Part shown: positions 1-8,418 of the stretch, piece after piece
How the letters are laid out: every line of letters starts with the position of its first letter
Position numbering within the stretch: position 1 is the first letter of the stretch
Assembly: GCF_013033355.1 (NCBI RefSeq)
Contig: NZ_WQDY01000010.1
Location: 1 to 64,000 of the forward strand
From: Ruegeria lacuscaerulensis
GTDB taxonomy: Bacteria > Pseudomonadota > Alphaproteobacteria > Rhodobacterales > Rhodobacteraceae
Length of the DNA stretch: 64,000 nt
Direction: 5' to 3'
The notes under the pieces: generated by a model
Database searches by the model: none
Told to the model about the DNA's origin: nothing
Seen by the model: the letters and a program-made list of their open reading frames with translations, nothing else
Made by a program: the position numbers and the translations under genes

Positions 1-1206
1 CTTGAGCCCGATGATCTTGGCGGTGACGACGACGATGGCAACATCGACAACACGGCGACTGCCGACAGTGCTGAGACGGAGGAAGTGTCGGATTCCGCGC
101 AGCAGCCGATCGCCTACCAGCCTGGGATAGACCTTGTAAAGCTGGTCGATGTTGGGGATGGAAATGGCTTCCAGGATGCAAATGATCCGGCAGGGCCAGA
201 AGCGCCAGTTTCCGATGGGGACGCAACTTTTCGTATTGAGTTAACCAATACAGGGAATGTGACGCTTACTGGCATCACTATTAGCGATTTCGACAGCGCC
301 ACTGGAGAGATCGATTTGTCTGGATTTACTCTTATCGAATCCGGCAACCAAGACGGTATTTTGGATGTAGGTGAAAGCGCATATCTGGAATACACATTGC
401 CGCTCGTGGCGGGTCAGCACTTGAATATAGCTAGCGTTACTACAGATCAAGGCGCCGCTGATGAGGACCCCGCCTATTACTTCGGTCTTGAAAGCGAAGG
501 CCCGGGCGTGCGTACTCCCGGCGGATGGGGAAACAGCTTCAAGCTCCTCAGTTATTGGGATGGTGTGGAAGGTAATGAGATCGAACCGGAAAAAGACGAG
601 TTCCCAGACGGCGAACTAACGTACAACGTTCGCTACGACAGTAACGGAGACGGCGACATAGATGAGAATGACGAAATCTATAATCCAGACAACGACTTGG
701 GTACTGTAGACGCGTTACTAATCGGAGACTACAATAAAAATGGTTATGCCGATGATGGCGAAACCGTAATCTTAATAGATCTCGATGACGCTCTTGATCT
801 TGTCCGGAACGAAGCTGACACTCCGAAGCAAAATAAAATAGATGACGTTGGTCGGCAAGCTGTTGCTACATGGCTGAACTATCTGGCTGGAAATTCAATT
901 ACAGATGGCGACGCAGATATTGATAGCGACGACGCAGAGTACTGGATCGATCAAGCTGTGGGATGGCTGCTTGAGCATGGCGACGGAGCTCCAAAGCCCA
1001 ACGGTGACTCAAAGTTTGATTTGAACGGTCCAATCGTTCGGGCCAGAAGTGAGGCTTGGAAGAGTGAAGGCAAGGATATTTTGGACGCACTGGATGAATA
1101 CAACAATGAAGGCACTGTAAACGGTGCAGTTAACGCGTTGGATGCCGATGAGGCAAATTCTACGTCAGCTTCGTTACTTTCTGGTGACCAATTCGACTAC
1201 TTATGA
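1..1206 (+). CDS. C-terminal part of a large secreted surface protein (DUF11-like and dockerin-like repeats)
   Basis: The frame is open from base 1, so this is the 3' end of a longer gene; an internal GTG at 85 is not a convincing start. The visible 401 residues are very acidic. A beta-sandwich segment with the wording typical of DUF11/CARDB-type repeats (TNTGNVTLTGITISD) is followed by Asp-rich stretches resembling calcium-binding dockerin or EF-hand loops (DSNGDGDIDENDE, DYNKNGYADDGE). Such modules occur in large extracellular adhesins or matrix proteins, so a cell-surface, calcium-stabilised role is inferred. No sorting motif such as LPXTG or PEP-CTERM is visible at the C-terminus (QFDYL). 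Base composition is more AT-rich than most of the window. Confidence 0.7.
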   Translation, partial: LEPDDLGGDDDDGNIDNTATADSAETEEVSDSAQQPIAYQPGIDLVKLVDVGDGNGFQDANDPAGPEAPVSDGDATFRIELTNTGNVTLTGITISDFDSATGEIDLSGFTLIESGNQDGILDVGESAYLEYTLPLVAGQHLNIASVTTDQGAADEDPAYYFGLESEGPGVRTPGGWGNSFKLLSYWDGVEGNEIEPEKDEFPDGELTYNVRYDSNGDGDIDENDEIYNPDNDLGTVDALLIGDYNKNGYADDGETVILIDLDDALDLVRNEADTPKQNKIDDVGRQAVATWLNYLAGNSITDGDADIDSDDAEYWIDQAVGWLLEHGDGAPKPNGDSKFDLNGPIVRARSEAWKSEGKDILDALDEYNNEGTVNGAVNALDADEANSTSASLLSGDQFDYL

Positions 1207-1252
1207 TTGTTCCAACAGAAAGGGTCGTTTATGCGTGGTCATAACCAAGTGG

Positions 1253-1278
1253 GATGAGGAGAAAAGGCATTCCTCATC
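1253..1278 (+). terminator. Possible terminator hairpin after the surface protein
   Basis: GATGAGGA (1253-1260) and TCCTCATC (1271-1278) form a perfect 8-bp stem with a 10-nt loop, 47 nt after the stop codon. There is no clear U-tract, so intrinsic termination is only probable. Confidence 0.4.
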
Positions 1279-2013
1279 TGCCCTAACGTACAATTCATAG
1301 GCATTCGGGAGGTCTTTGGGGAGCTACAGTGTTTCGTACGCACCTGCAATAAGGCAAGGGCATCATAAGTTGATCGATTGACCAACTGCTGAGCGATGGC
1401 GACGTCGATAAAAGCCGCGTCGGTAGCCCTTTATCCTAAAACTAAAAGTTCCTCGGTCACTCCGCTTGGGTAAATCAAAAATCAAAGTTTTCCGGAAGAC
1501 CAACGCCGTACAACCCTGGCGATAACGCTCAGAAGACGGATGTTGGTCCAACCTTGTCACGCTTGTAGCGATCGTATCAGTTTAAGGCCAAAAGGCATAA
1601 AAACCCGCACAGAGCGAATATAGTGAATACTCCGCCTTCGTTTTCGACTAAATTACGTATATTTTTCATTGTCTTAGGGTCTATACATGAGTTCGAAACC
1701 TTATTTGACAGGATATTGCGCATGGCATTCTCAGTAAAGATTCATATGTTAGAGTATATAGGCAAAAACTGTCATAAACTTGTCATCAAGGGGATGAATT
1801 CTAGAAAAGTTCTTTATCGAACGCCAAGGCGATTGAAGAAACTTGAGCTGGCTCAATTGGTTCGCCGAGCGGACCGGGACTGCTGATCGCACCAGTATTA
1901 CTCAATAAAATATGGTTAATTTGCATGTGGTTAATGCTCTTTTCGAACACTGATCAGTTTGCGGATTTAAGCGACACTTTGGAGCCTGAGCGGCTGGCCA
2001 AAGTTATCTGTTC

Positions 2014-2337
2014 CTACCTATCCGAAGCGGCTGTGACATACCCGAACTGCATACCTTGCCCTAGCATTTCCAGCTGACGTGATAGCTTCGCGCGTAGACT
2101 ATGAGTCGTGGTTACTTCTTCGCCACGCGCAAAGCGGAAAGCTTGCTCCTGCGTGAGCCGAGTCATCGTGCCCGCATCAACAGAAACAGACGTGTGGAGG
2201 TGAGAGTCTCCCCAAAGAGGTCGTTGCGGAAAGTTTCGACCCGCATAGGGCGAGAATGCATCCGGTGCTAGAACAACTTCCGTGTTTTCTTGCTCTGTTT
2301 GAAATTTTTGTACGGAAATGGTTGATGACCACGTCAT
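2014..2337 (-). pseudogene. Truncated DUF3604 (PHP-like) protein remnant
   Basis: The 107-residue frame carries the conserved N-terminal part of DUF3604 proteins: a D-A-F-S-P-Y-A-G-R-N-F-P segment, then LWGDSHLHTS (the metal-binding G-D-x-H-L-H motif), then AFRFARGEEV and RAKLSR. In intact members (about 600 residues or more) the next residues lead into a 'LDFLAVTDHAE'-type segment; here the similarity ends and the frame stops after about 25 unrelated residues. No signal peptide or ribosome binding site precedes it. It is therefore a broken fragment, not a functional gene. Confidence 0.65.
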
Positions 2338-3438
2338 TGAGCAACCGAGTACAATTTAAGCGATGGTACCTGCTTTTCGGCGGCATTATTGAAGGATCGG
2401 CTTTGGCATCCTTATCTCCCGAAAGTTGAAAACACGTACAATCGAGCATAGTCAACAACTCTAGTTGCTCAAATTCTATGCAGTTGAACGAACCGTTAGC
2501 ACGCTGAAGCACGTTTCTCACCAAGACTGCATTGGGCTCAGTGCGGACGTTGAAACGGGTTTCTTGATTGTCACTTTTTCCGTCCAAAGCGGCCATTATT
2601 TCAAACAGACAGGGAATGCGTAGAGATGGCTTTTTAGATTAATAGTTCCGTTAACGTTCGGTATAGGCCAAATCCTGCTCCTGCAACCAATCTCTAGTGC
2701 CAGAGAACCGATACACAGCCCGAAGAGGCGTTTTTTGCGTTTGACGTGTTGGAGCGTGGTGCCACAGCGGTGCTACGCAACAGAGTAAAGAACAGCACAC
2801 TAACAGAATCAAAACGAACCACTGTAGTCGCCGATTCTCCACGCTGAAGAAAAACCAACGCGCAGTTTCCGTCAGATCTGTCAGCGCCGTCAGCCGAGTG
2901 AAACTGCATTGCTCGTTGACGTTTGCGTAAGTATTTTCTGCTTGTTCGAAACAATCCACGCGACCGAACCGCGCGAGTCGGGTTATCGATGTGGCAGCCG
3001 GTCAGGATCGGCAACCGGGATCCCGCCTTAACGATTCAGAGTTAGAGGGCTCAGAATCGATTAATCACTGAGTGCTAAAAAATGAATTTCAAGCTTGGTG
3101 GAAACAATAAGTGAATAACTGGTATGTGGTTCACCAATTCATGTTCAAAAATGACCGTAGTCAGCGATGAAAGACATGTAGCTTAAAGCGTGTGACACCA
3201 AGTTTCCGTGCCCCTAATCGACTAAACCAAACAAGTAGGTTGTTTGGTTCGGAAAAATAATGCGAGCACAGCAGCATTTCAAACTTTTGAAATACAACAG
3301 AAAACTTGGCACACATACCGCTAGGATGGCATTCGCGAGTACTCGTCTCACCGGATATGACGATGCCGCAGAGTCACGGGTTTGAAGATGGTACAAGCTA
3401 TCCGATTAAAAGAATGTGTCCCAAAATTGACAAAATTC

Positions 3439-3468
3439 GTTCATTTCCAGTTCATTTTAAGTTCATTT
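3439..3468 (+). promoter_or_regulatory. Three GTTCATTT direct repeats at 11-bp spacing upstream of the Tad-like genes
   Basis: GTTCATTT begins at 3439, 3450 and 3461, exactly one helical turn apart, ending about 64 nt before the first Tad-like gene. Tandem direct repeats with an 11-bp period are the usual operator layout for OmpR/PhoB-family response regulators. The repeat is seen; the binder is inference. Confidence 0.5.
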
Positions 3469-3531
3469 TGGTGTAAGTTATTAACTGCTTTTTCAAATTG
3501 TTCGCGGTTCCACCAGTTATGAGTTGTTCAG

Positions 3532-5190
3532 ATGGGTACAGATTTTGAAGATTTGACCGAAGGAAAATCGGTCTTCATTTCGATAAAGCGAAGCCAGCAA
3601 ACCAGTGATGACGCATGTGGATTGATGACCCGTTTCCGTAGCGAGTCCGAGGGTGCGGTTCTGGTTTTGGTCGCCATGATGATCATCCCGATGCTTGCAT
3701 TTATTGGGTTTGCGCTGGAGCTTGCGCTGACCGAGAATGTTCGGGTCAAACTGCAAAATACGACGGATGCGGCCAGCCTTGCCTCAGCTGATCTTGAGCA
3801 GGTTTTGGATCCTGAAGATCTGGTCGAGGATTTTTTTGAAAAAGCAGGGCTTGCTGCCAACCTGAAGAATGTCTCGATAGTAAACACGCCAACTGAACGG
3901 ACGGTAAGAATTACTGCGGGCGAAGAAGTTCCGGCTTATCTAACACAAGTTGTGGGTTGGGAGTCATGGGATGTACCCGTTGTTGGTGCTGCAACAGAGT
4001 CGCGCCAGGATCTGGAAATTGCAGTCGCCCTGGACAATTCCGGTTCGATGTCGTGGGCGCCAGGGGCTACCAGCGGGCCAGCTGCCACACCGTCTCGGAT
4101 GGATTTGTTGATTCCAGCAGCCCAAGCATTCGTAGACGCTGTCCAACCCCGCCCGGGTCAGCCAGGTAACACAACGATTTCACTCGTTCCATTTGCAACC
4201 CAGGTTTCCGTCGGTGAAGCATTGCTTAACAACTTCACGGTCAGTTCCGAGCATTCCACTTCGAACTGCGTGACCTTCAGCAACGCTTCCGACTACCAAA
4301 CGACAGCCATCCCTACAGATACGACCCTGTCCAGAACAGCGCACCATGACGCCCGAGGGCTTGGCAGCGATGTCACTCAGTTTGGCGCAGTTTGCCCAAC
4401 TGACTCTACTGTACGTGACATTGTTCCATGGGCGGAGGATCCCGAAGTTCTTAAGGCGCGTATCCGAGCAATGCAGCCTTACGGTTTCACTTCGATTGAA
4501 ATGGCGACGAAATGGGGCGCTGCCATGTTGGATCCGTCGTTGAGACCGGTTTTGTCATCCTTGTCAGGAACTGCCGGATTTGAATACTTAGCCGCTCCGG
4601 CCGCACGAAACGTTCCTGATGACTTCACCAGCGCCGATACGGTAAAATATCTGATCGTGATGTCAGACGGTGAGAATACGCAGAGCTACGACATCAAACC
4701 CCCCTTTCGCAGTGGCAATTCGCCGGTATTCAACGTGCCAGGAACGAACAGGTATGCCTATTTCAGGAACCGTCGCGGGCCATTTGATTACTATCACGTC
4801 CCGGGTAACTTCTGGAGCACGTCGCCAGGCGGAGGAGCCGTCCGTTTGACTTGGCCAGAGGTCTGGGCAGCTATGCCAGTACGCCGATTTGTAATCGACA
4901 TACTTGCGCCAGCGGATACCCGGCGATCGGCCAACAACCATTATAATCGGATCGTCACATCAACCCTAAACACGACGAAGAACCCTCGTACCTCCGCGAT
5001 TTGTCAGGCGGCCAAGGACAGTGGTATCACTGTCTTTACCATCGGCATGGATACCTATGCGCAGGGCGATGCCACTCTTTTGGACTGTGCCTCGTCCCCC
5101 GCCTTTTTCTATGACGTGAATAGCCTCGATATTGCCTCGGCCTTTGAGTCGATCGCGCGGCAGATCAACCGCTTGCGATTGACACAGTAG
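3532..5190 (+). CDS. TadG-like pilus-assembly protein with von Willebrand factor A domain
   Basis: The protein has one N-terminal hydrophobic helix (about residues 39-60) preceded by SESEGAVLVLVAMM, the prepilin-like/TadG_N signature. A VWA domain follows, with the metal-site motif DNSGSM near residue 168 and a later MSDGEN strand-loop. The C-terminal part (TSAICQAAKDSGITVFTIG) is also typical of VWA/TadG proteins. These proteins are anchored in the inner membrane with a periplasmic VWA domain and take part in Flp/Tad pilus biogenesis or adhesion. An alternative ATG at 3625 would start at MTRFRSESEG, closer to the family norm; neither start has a strong Shine-Dalgarno. It heads a three-gene cluster with two TadE-like genes. 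Confidence 0.82.
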   Translation: MGTDFEDLTEGKSVFISIKRSQQTSDDACGLMTRFRSESEGAVLVLVAMMIIPMLAFIGFALELALTENVRVKLQNTTDAASLASADLEQVLDPEDLVEDFFEKAGLAANLKNVSIVNTPTERTVRITAGEEVPAYLTQVVGWESWDVPVVGAATESRQDLEIAVALDNSGSMSWAPGATSGPAATPSRMDLLIPAAQAFVDAVQPRPGQPGNTTISLVPFATQVSVGEALLNNFTVSSEHSTSNCVTFSNASDYQTTAIPTDTTLSRTAHHDARGLGSDVTQFGAVCPTDSTVRDIVPWAEDPEVLKARIRAMQPYGFTSIEMATKWGAAMLDPSLRPVLSSLSGTAGFEYLAAPAARNVPDDFTSADTVKYLIVMSDGENTQSYDIKPPFRSGNSPVFNVPGTNRYAYFRNRRGPFDYYHVPGNFWSTSPGGGAVRLTWPEVWAAMPVRRFVIDILAPADTRRSANNHYNRIVTSTLNTTKNPRTSAICQAAKDSGITVFTIGMDTYAQGDATLLDCASSPAFFYDVNSLDIASAFESIARQINRLRLTQ

Positions 5191-5211
5191 CGAGGGCGGA
5201 GGGTTTTGATC

Positions 5212-5823
5212 ATGACTACCATTCGTAACGACAAAAATATGGCCGTATCGCAACAACCAGAATCCAATGCGAACGGCGGCTTTATGACCAGACTTCGAAA
5301 TTGGCGAAAGAAAGAAGCTGGCGCAGTGCTGGTCGAATATGCGTTCTGCTTACCGCTGCTTTTGTTGATCTGCTATATGACGCTTGAGTTCAGCTTTCTG
5401 AAGATGCGCCAGATCTCGCTGGATCGTGTGACGGACCAGACTTTTCGCGAGCTACGCCTCGGATTGATTCCCGATCCGGATCACGAAAAGGTCAAAGATG
5501 CTATGTGTGCCAAACCCTTGGCGCGTTTCATCCTTTGGAATTGTTCGGACAACCTGTTGCTGCAGGTGCGCGAGGTAGAAAGATCGGTGTGGAACTTGGA
5601 TCTGGGTCAAACCAATTGCCTCGATACGACACCGGAAGACGGTTATATGCCGCCAATTGATTTCAGTACTGGAATCGAGAACCAGTTGATGGTGGCGCGG
5701 GCCTGCCTGATTCAGGGCTCATTGTTTCCCCCGATCAACGCGCTGCGATCGCTGCCGCGGTATGACGAGTTCGGGAATTTCGCCCTTGTGTCCAAATCAG
5801 CCTTTGTGAACGAGCCTTTCTGA
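5212..5823 (+). CDS. TadE-like pseudopilin
   Basis: About 203 residues. A basic N-terminus leads to EAGAVLVEYAFCLPLLLLICYM, the classic TadE motif in which a Gly-Ala cleavage region and the conserved Glu precede a single membrane helix. The remainder is a periplasmic domain with four Cys. The ATG at 5212 is preferred over the in-frame TTG at 5206 because GGAGGG (5198-5203) lies 8 nt upstream of the ATG but only 2 nt from the TTG. It follows the VWA/TadG-like gene by 21 nt and is followed after 1 nt by a second TadE-like gene, so the three are probably co-transcribed minor pilins. Confidence 0.85.
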   Translation: MTTIRNDKNMAVSQQPESNANGGFMTRLRNWRKKEAGAVLVEYAFCLPLLLLICYMTLEFSFLKMRQISLDRVTDQTFRELRLGLIPDPDHEKVKDAMCAKPLARFILWNCSDNLLLQVREVERSVWNLDLGQTNCLDTTPEDGYMPPIDFSTGIENQLMVARACLIQGSLFPPINALRSLPRYDEFGNFALVSKSAFVNEPF

Positions 5824-5824
5824 C

Positions 5825-6463
5825 ATGTTTAACCAGTTGAACAGTTACACCCGCGCCGTGTCTGGCGCTGTTGCCCGCTTTAAAGCAAATACAAGCGGTG
5901 CTGCGCTTGTCGAGATGGGAATGGTGTTACCGTTTCTGATCTTTTTGACGGCCGGAGGCATCGTTGTGCAGGATGCGATACGGGTTACGTATCTGCAGTC
6001 TAAGGCAGCCTATACCGTATCTGACATGGTCAGCCGGGAAGACAATTTCATCGATTCAAGTTATTTCGACGGTATGGACAGCATTTACAGGTTTCTGACA
6101 AACAACAGCTATCCAACCGAACTAAGGATGTCGACGGTCGAGTGTACGGCTGATTGCGCGGATCAGGCGCAGCGTGTTCTGGAATTCTGTTGGTCCGAGT
6201 CGACCGACGGGCTGACGGATCTTACAAATGCGCAGATGATCTTCTACGCGGACCGGATCCCGCTTTTTGCTGAGGGTGACACGTTACTCATGACCGAGGC
6301 GTTTCTGGACTATACCCCTTGGTTTGGCGATTTGATTATCTCAGCCCAAACCTTTGATTCGATTGCCTTCACTCGCCCACGTTTGGCACCGCAAATTAAG
6401 TTCGATACGGGCGCCATAGATACGGACGGTAACCAGATCATCCGGGATTGTTTTAACAACTAA
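5825..6463 (+). CDS. TadE/TadG-like pseudopilin
   Basis: A 212-residue protein with the same architecture as its neighbour: a basic leader, then SGAALVEMGMVLPFLIFLTAGGIVV (prepilin-like motif with the conserved Glu, single helix around residues 25-50), then a periplasmic domain with cysteines in the middle (VECTADCADQ). The start lies 1 nt after the stop of the preceding gene, indicating translational coupling. Probably a minor pilin or Tad-associated adhesin subunit exported by a Tad machine encoded elsewhere, since no tadA, tadB, tadC or cpaB-like gene is in the window. Confidence 0.83.
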   Translation: MFNQLNSYTRAVSGAVARFKANTSGAALVEMGMVLPFLIFLTAGGIVVQDAIRVTYLQSKAAYTVSDMVSREDNFIDSSYFDGMDSIYRFLTNNSYPTELRMSTVECTADCADQAQRVLEFCWSESTDGLTDLTNAQMIFYADRIPLFAEGDTLLMTEAFLDYTPWFGDLIISAQTFDSIAFTRPRLAPQIKFDTGAIDTDGNQIIRDCFNN

Positions 6464-6668
6464 TTCAAAGCCCGGATGCCACCGACGACTGTATCTCGGC
6501 CGTTCGGCGTAAACGACTTCCTGTAGTAATCTCCAAGGCCGCTAAAATTTTCAGTGAAGTAAATATAAATCTTTGATTTAAAACACATTTTCAACACATG
6601 CCGTGCACCTCTACGGTCCTGATGCCGACTAGCTCTGAACCCGTGTTTCATCGGGTTGGAGAAAAGGG

Positions 6669-7172
6669 ATGTGGAGCTGCCGAGCGAAACTACGGGTGGA
6701 AGGTCGCAAAACCAACCGGTGCCGTGCCGGTCTGGTCATGTGTCTTGCTTGGGTTGGCTTGCTGTGTCTGCCGACGGTCAGTTTGGCGGAAACGTTTAAC
6801 TCCTTCATAGTTGGTAATGATCGGGGTGGATATTTACACGATCGCATTGTCGAGCTGGAGAATCTTCAAAGACATGGGGTTCAGATCGAAATTCGCGGGC
6901 GTGTCTGTTTTTCGACCTGTACAATGTTTCTGGGCTTGCCCGGTACGTGCGTTGAACCACGCACGGTTTTCGGGTTCCATGGTCCTTCACGTGGGGGGCG
7001 CCGGTTGTCGAAAGAGGATTTTGACTACTTTAGCCAAGTCATGGCGGCATATTACCCCGAACCTTTGCGATCATGGTTTATGGAGACTGGACGCAACAGA
7101 ATTCATGGCGTGCACAAGATCAAAGGTGCCGAGCTGATACGCATGGGTGTGCCGCCCTGCCGACCGGCATAA
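6669..7172 (+). CDS. Secreted protein with ClpP/crotonase-like fold (conserved hypothetical)
   Basis: 167 residues with an N-terminal signal sequence (hydrophobic run LVMCLAWVGLLCLP, cleavage likely after SLA). The core has IEIRGRVCFSTCTMFLGLPG followed by FGFHGP, which resembles the Ser-x-Cys-Thr helix and the following His region of ClpP-like periplasmic proteins. A Ser/His pair (ST-C-T and GFHGP) could be catalytic, but the third residue is not obvious. GGAG at 6657-6660 supports the ATG at 6669. The substrate is unknown. It precedes a phosphatase gene in the same direction by about 40 nt. Confidence 0.6.
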   Translation: MWSCRAKLRVEGRKTNRCRAGLVMCLAWVGLLCLPTVSLAETFNSFIVGNDRGGYLHDRIVELENLQRHGVQIEIRGRVCFSTCTMFLGLPGTCVEPRTVFGFHGPSRGGRRLSKEDFDYFSQVMAAYYPEPLRSWFMETGRNRIHGVHKIKGAELIRMGVPPCRPA

Positions 7173-7213
7173 CACTGGACCGCTTGTAGCGGTTGGGTCG
7201 CCGCGATACTACT

Positions 7214-7978
7214 ATGCCCAATCTTCACCTCTTTGGTTTGTGCGGCCCATTGCAAACTCTGACATCCCTGATTGGACGTTTCAGGCGCGCTGAATTTGCG
7301 ACCCCAATGCCGGCCGAACCGATCTGCGTCATCGGTGATGTCCACGGATGTATATCGCAGTTAGAGCACCTTCTGGCGAAAGTTCCAGACGATCACCGCC
7401 TGGTTATGGTCGGTGACTATATCGACCGCGGCGAGCATAGCGCCGAGGTGCTAAAGCTGCTCAGCGCGCGCACCGACATTACGTGCTTGATGGGCAATCA
7501 CGAAGAGATGTTGTTGAGGTTTCTGAAGGACCCCAAACGCCATGGTCACCGCTGGCTTCGGTATGGCGGATTGCAGACTTTGGCCTCGTTCGGCGTATCA
7601 GGCGTTCGACCGGAAATGAGCGGAGACGACCTGCAGGACTGCCGTAACCAGTTGCAGTTTGCCATGGGACAGCCCATTTGTTCCTGGCTGGCCGCCCTGC
7701 ATAATCGGTTCTTGACTGGGACTGTACTGGTCACACACGCCGGTGCCGATCCGAGCCGTGCGCTTGATGAGCAGTCTGACAAAGCATTGATTTGGGGCCA
7801 TCCTGATTTCAATAAAAAGGACAGACGTGACGGGATGTGGGTGGTTCATGGGCACACGATCGTCCCAAAAGCGAAGGCAGAACGCGGGCGTATCGCGATA
7901 GATACCGGGGCTTTCGCAACAGGCCGGCTGAGCGCGGTATGCCTGGATGGGACCGAGCCAAGATTCCTGGAAAGCTGA
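7214..7978 (+). CDS. PPP-family metallophosphoesterase (serine/threonine protein phosphatase-like)
   Basis: About 254 residues with the full PPP/calcineurin-like metal-site series: GDVHG, GDYIDRG, GNHEEM, then a His in VTHAGADPS and the closing VVHGHT. This matches bacterial PrpA-type phosphatases, which dephosphorylate Ser/Thr and sometimes Tyr residues, or Ap4A-type substrates. The ATG at 7214 is preferred over the TTG at 7193, though neither has a strong ribosome binding site. Its position beside a polysaccharide locus that encodes a tyrosine kinase (13224-15377) but no low-molecular-weight tyrosine phosphatase suggests, as inference only, a regulatory role there. Confidence 0.85.
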   Translation: MPNLHLFGLCGPLQTLTSLIGRFRRAEFATPMPAEPICVIGDVHGCISQLEHLLAKVPDDHRLVMVGDYIDRGEHSAEVLKLLSARTDITCLMGNHEEMLLRFLKDPKRHGHRWLRYGGLQTLASFGVSGVRPEMSGDDLQDCRNQLQFAMGQPICSWLAALHNRFLTGTVLVTHAGADPSRALDEQSDKALIWGHPDFNKKDRRDGMWVVHGHTIVPKAKAERGRIAIDTGAFATGRLSAVCLDGTEPRFLES

Positions 7979-8075
7979 CTGCGTGACCTGGTGGGCAACG
8001 GGCGCACTGCTTTGAGCTCGTTAACGGCCTGTTCTTAGGGTCTCGCAAACTGACAAACACAGCGAGATCTGATCC

Positions 8076-8345
8076 ATGACAACGAATCCTTTCAACAACC
8101 GTGCCTCCAGCCTGACCGGTCCTGCCCGTGATATTGCACCCGTAATACCCTCCGACAGCGCCGATCTGGCGGCCGTGGCAATTGGCTTGTATGTCGAAAC
8201 CGGCGGTACTGTGGTTGTGACGACGGTACAGGGCGAAAACCGTACTGTGAAAATGGCCGACTTTTCGATCCTGCCTGTGGGCGTATCCAAGGTTCACGCG
8301 ACCGGAACCACCGCATCGGGTATTCACGCGATGTTGCTGGGATAA
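8076..8345 (+). CDS. Spike base protein, RCAP_rcc01079-like (GTA/phage head-spike family)
   Basis: An 89-residue protein with the family's characteristic order: a short N-terminal SLTGPARDIAPVIPSDSADLA segment, a small beta domain (AIGLYVETGGTVVVTT) and the C-terminal ILPVGVSKVHATGTTASGI. In Rhodobacter capsulatus the protein rcc01079 forms, with rcc01080, the head spikes of the gene transfer agent that bind recipient capsule. Here it is an orphan: no capsid, portal or tail genes are nearby. It converges with the wza-like gene at 8419. Its ribosome binding site is weak (GCGAGA). Identification is from remembered family sequence patterns, not a search. Confidence 0.72.
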   Translation: MTTNPFNNRASSLTGPARDIAPVIPSDSADLAAVAIGLYVETGGTVVVTTVQGENRTVKMADFSILPVGVSKVHATGTTASGIHAMLLG

Positions 8346-8382
8346 GCGGCGGTTCGAACGCGCCCAAAGGCGTCGATAAACG

Positions 8383-8409
8383 AGCCGAGCCCTGCCGATG
8401 GGCCCGGCT
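8383..8409. terminator. Hairpin between convergent spike-base and wza-like genes
   Basis: AGCCGAGCCC (8383-8392) pairs with GGGCCCGGCT (8400-8409) with one mismatch and a 7-nt loop. It lies between two converging stop codons and probably serves both directions, though U-tracts are poor. Confidence 0.5.
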
Positions 8410-8418
8410 GCAAAATCC

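Larger units (their letters stand above)
1207..3531. other. Decayed, AT-richer intergenic region with gene remnants
   Basis: No intact gene could be supported in these 2.3 kb. The short frames present (for example 1623-1886 plus, 2177-2596 minus, 2651-2959 minus) lack ribosome binding sites, recognisable domains and alphaproteobacterial codon bias. The one recognisable piece is the truncated DUF3604 fragment listed separately. The frame at 2651-2959 contains one hydrophobic, Cys-rich segment and might be another remnant, but I do not recognise it. The region looks like a graveyard of a former insertion between the surface-protein gene and the Tad genes. Confidence 0.5.

Noticed and set aside
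1623..1886. 87-codon plus-strand frame starting with GTG
   Set aside because: No clear ribosome binding site, no domain, AT-rich region with many broken frames.
2177..2596. 139-codon minus-strand frame overlapping the DUF3604 remnant
   Set aside because: Different frame from the recognisable fragment, no motif, no ribosome site; most likely chance.
2651..2959. 102-codon minus-strand frame with one hydrophobic segment
   Set aside because: Could be a membrane-protein remnant, but no family is recognised and no start signal is present.
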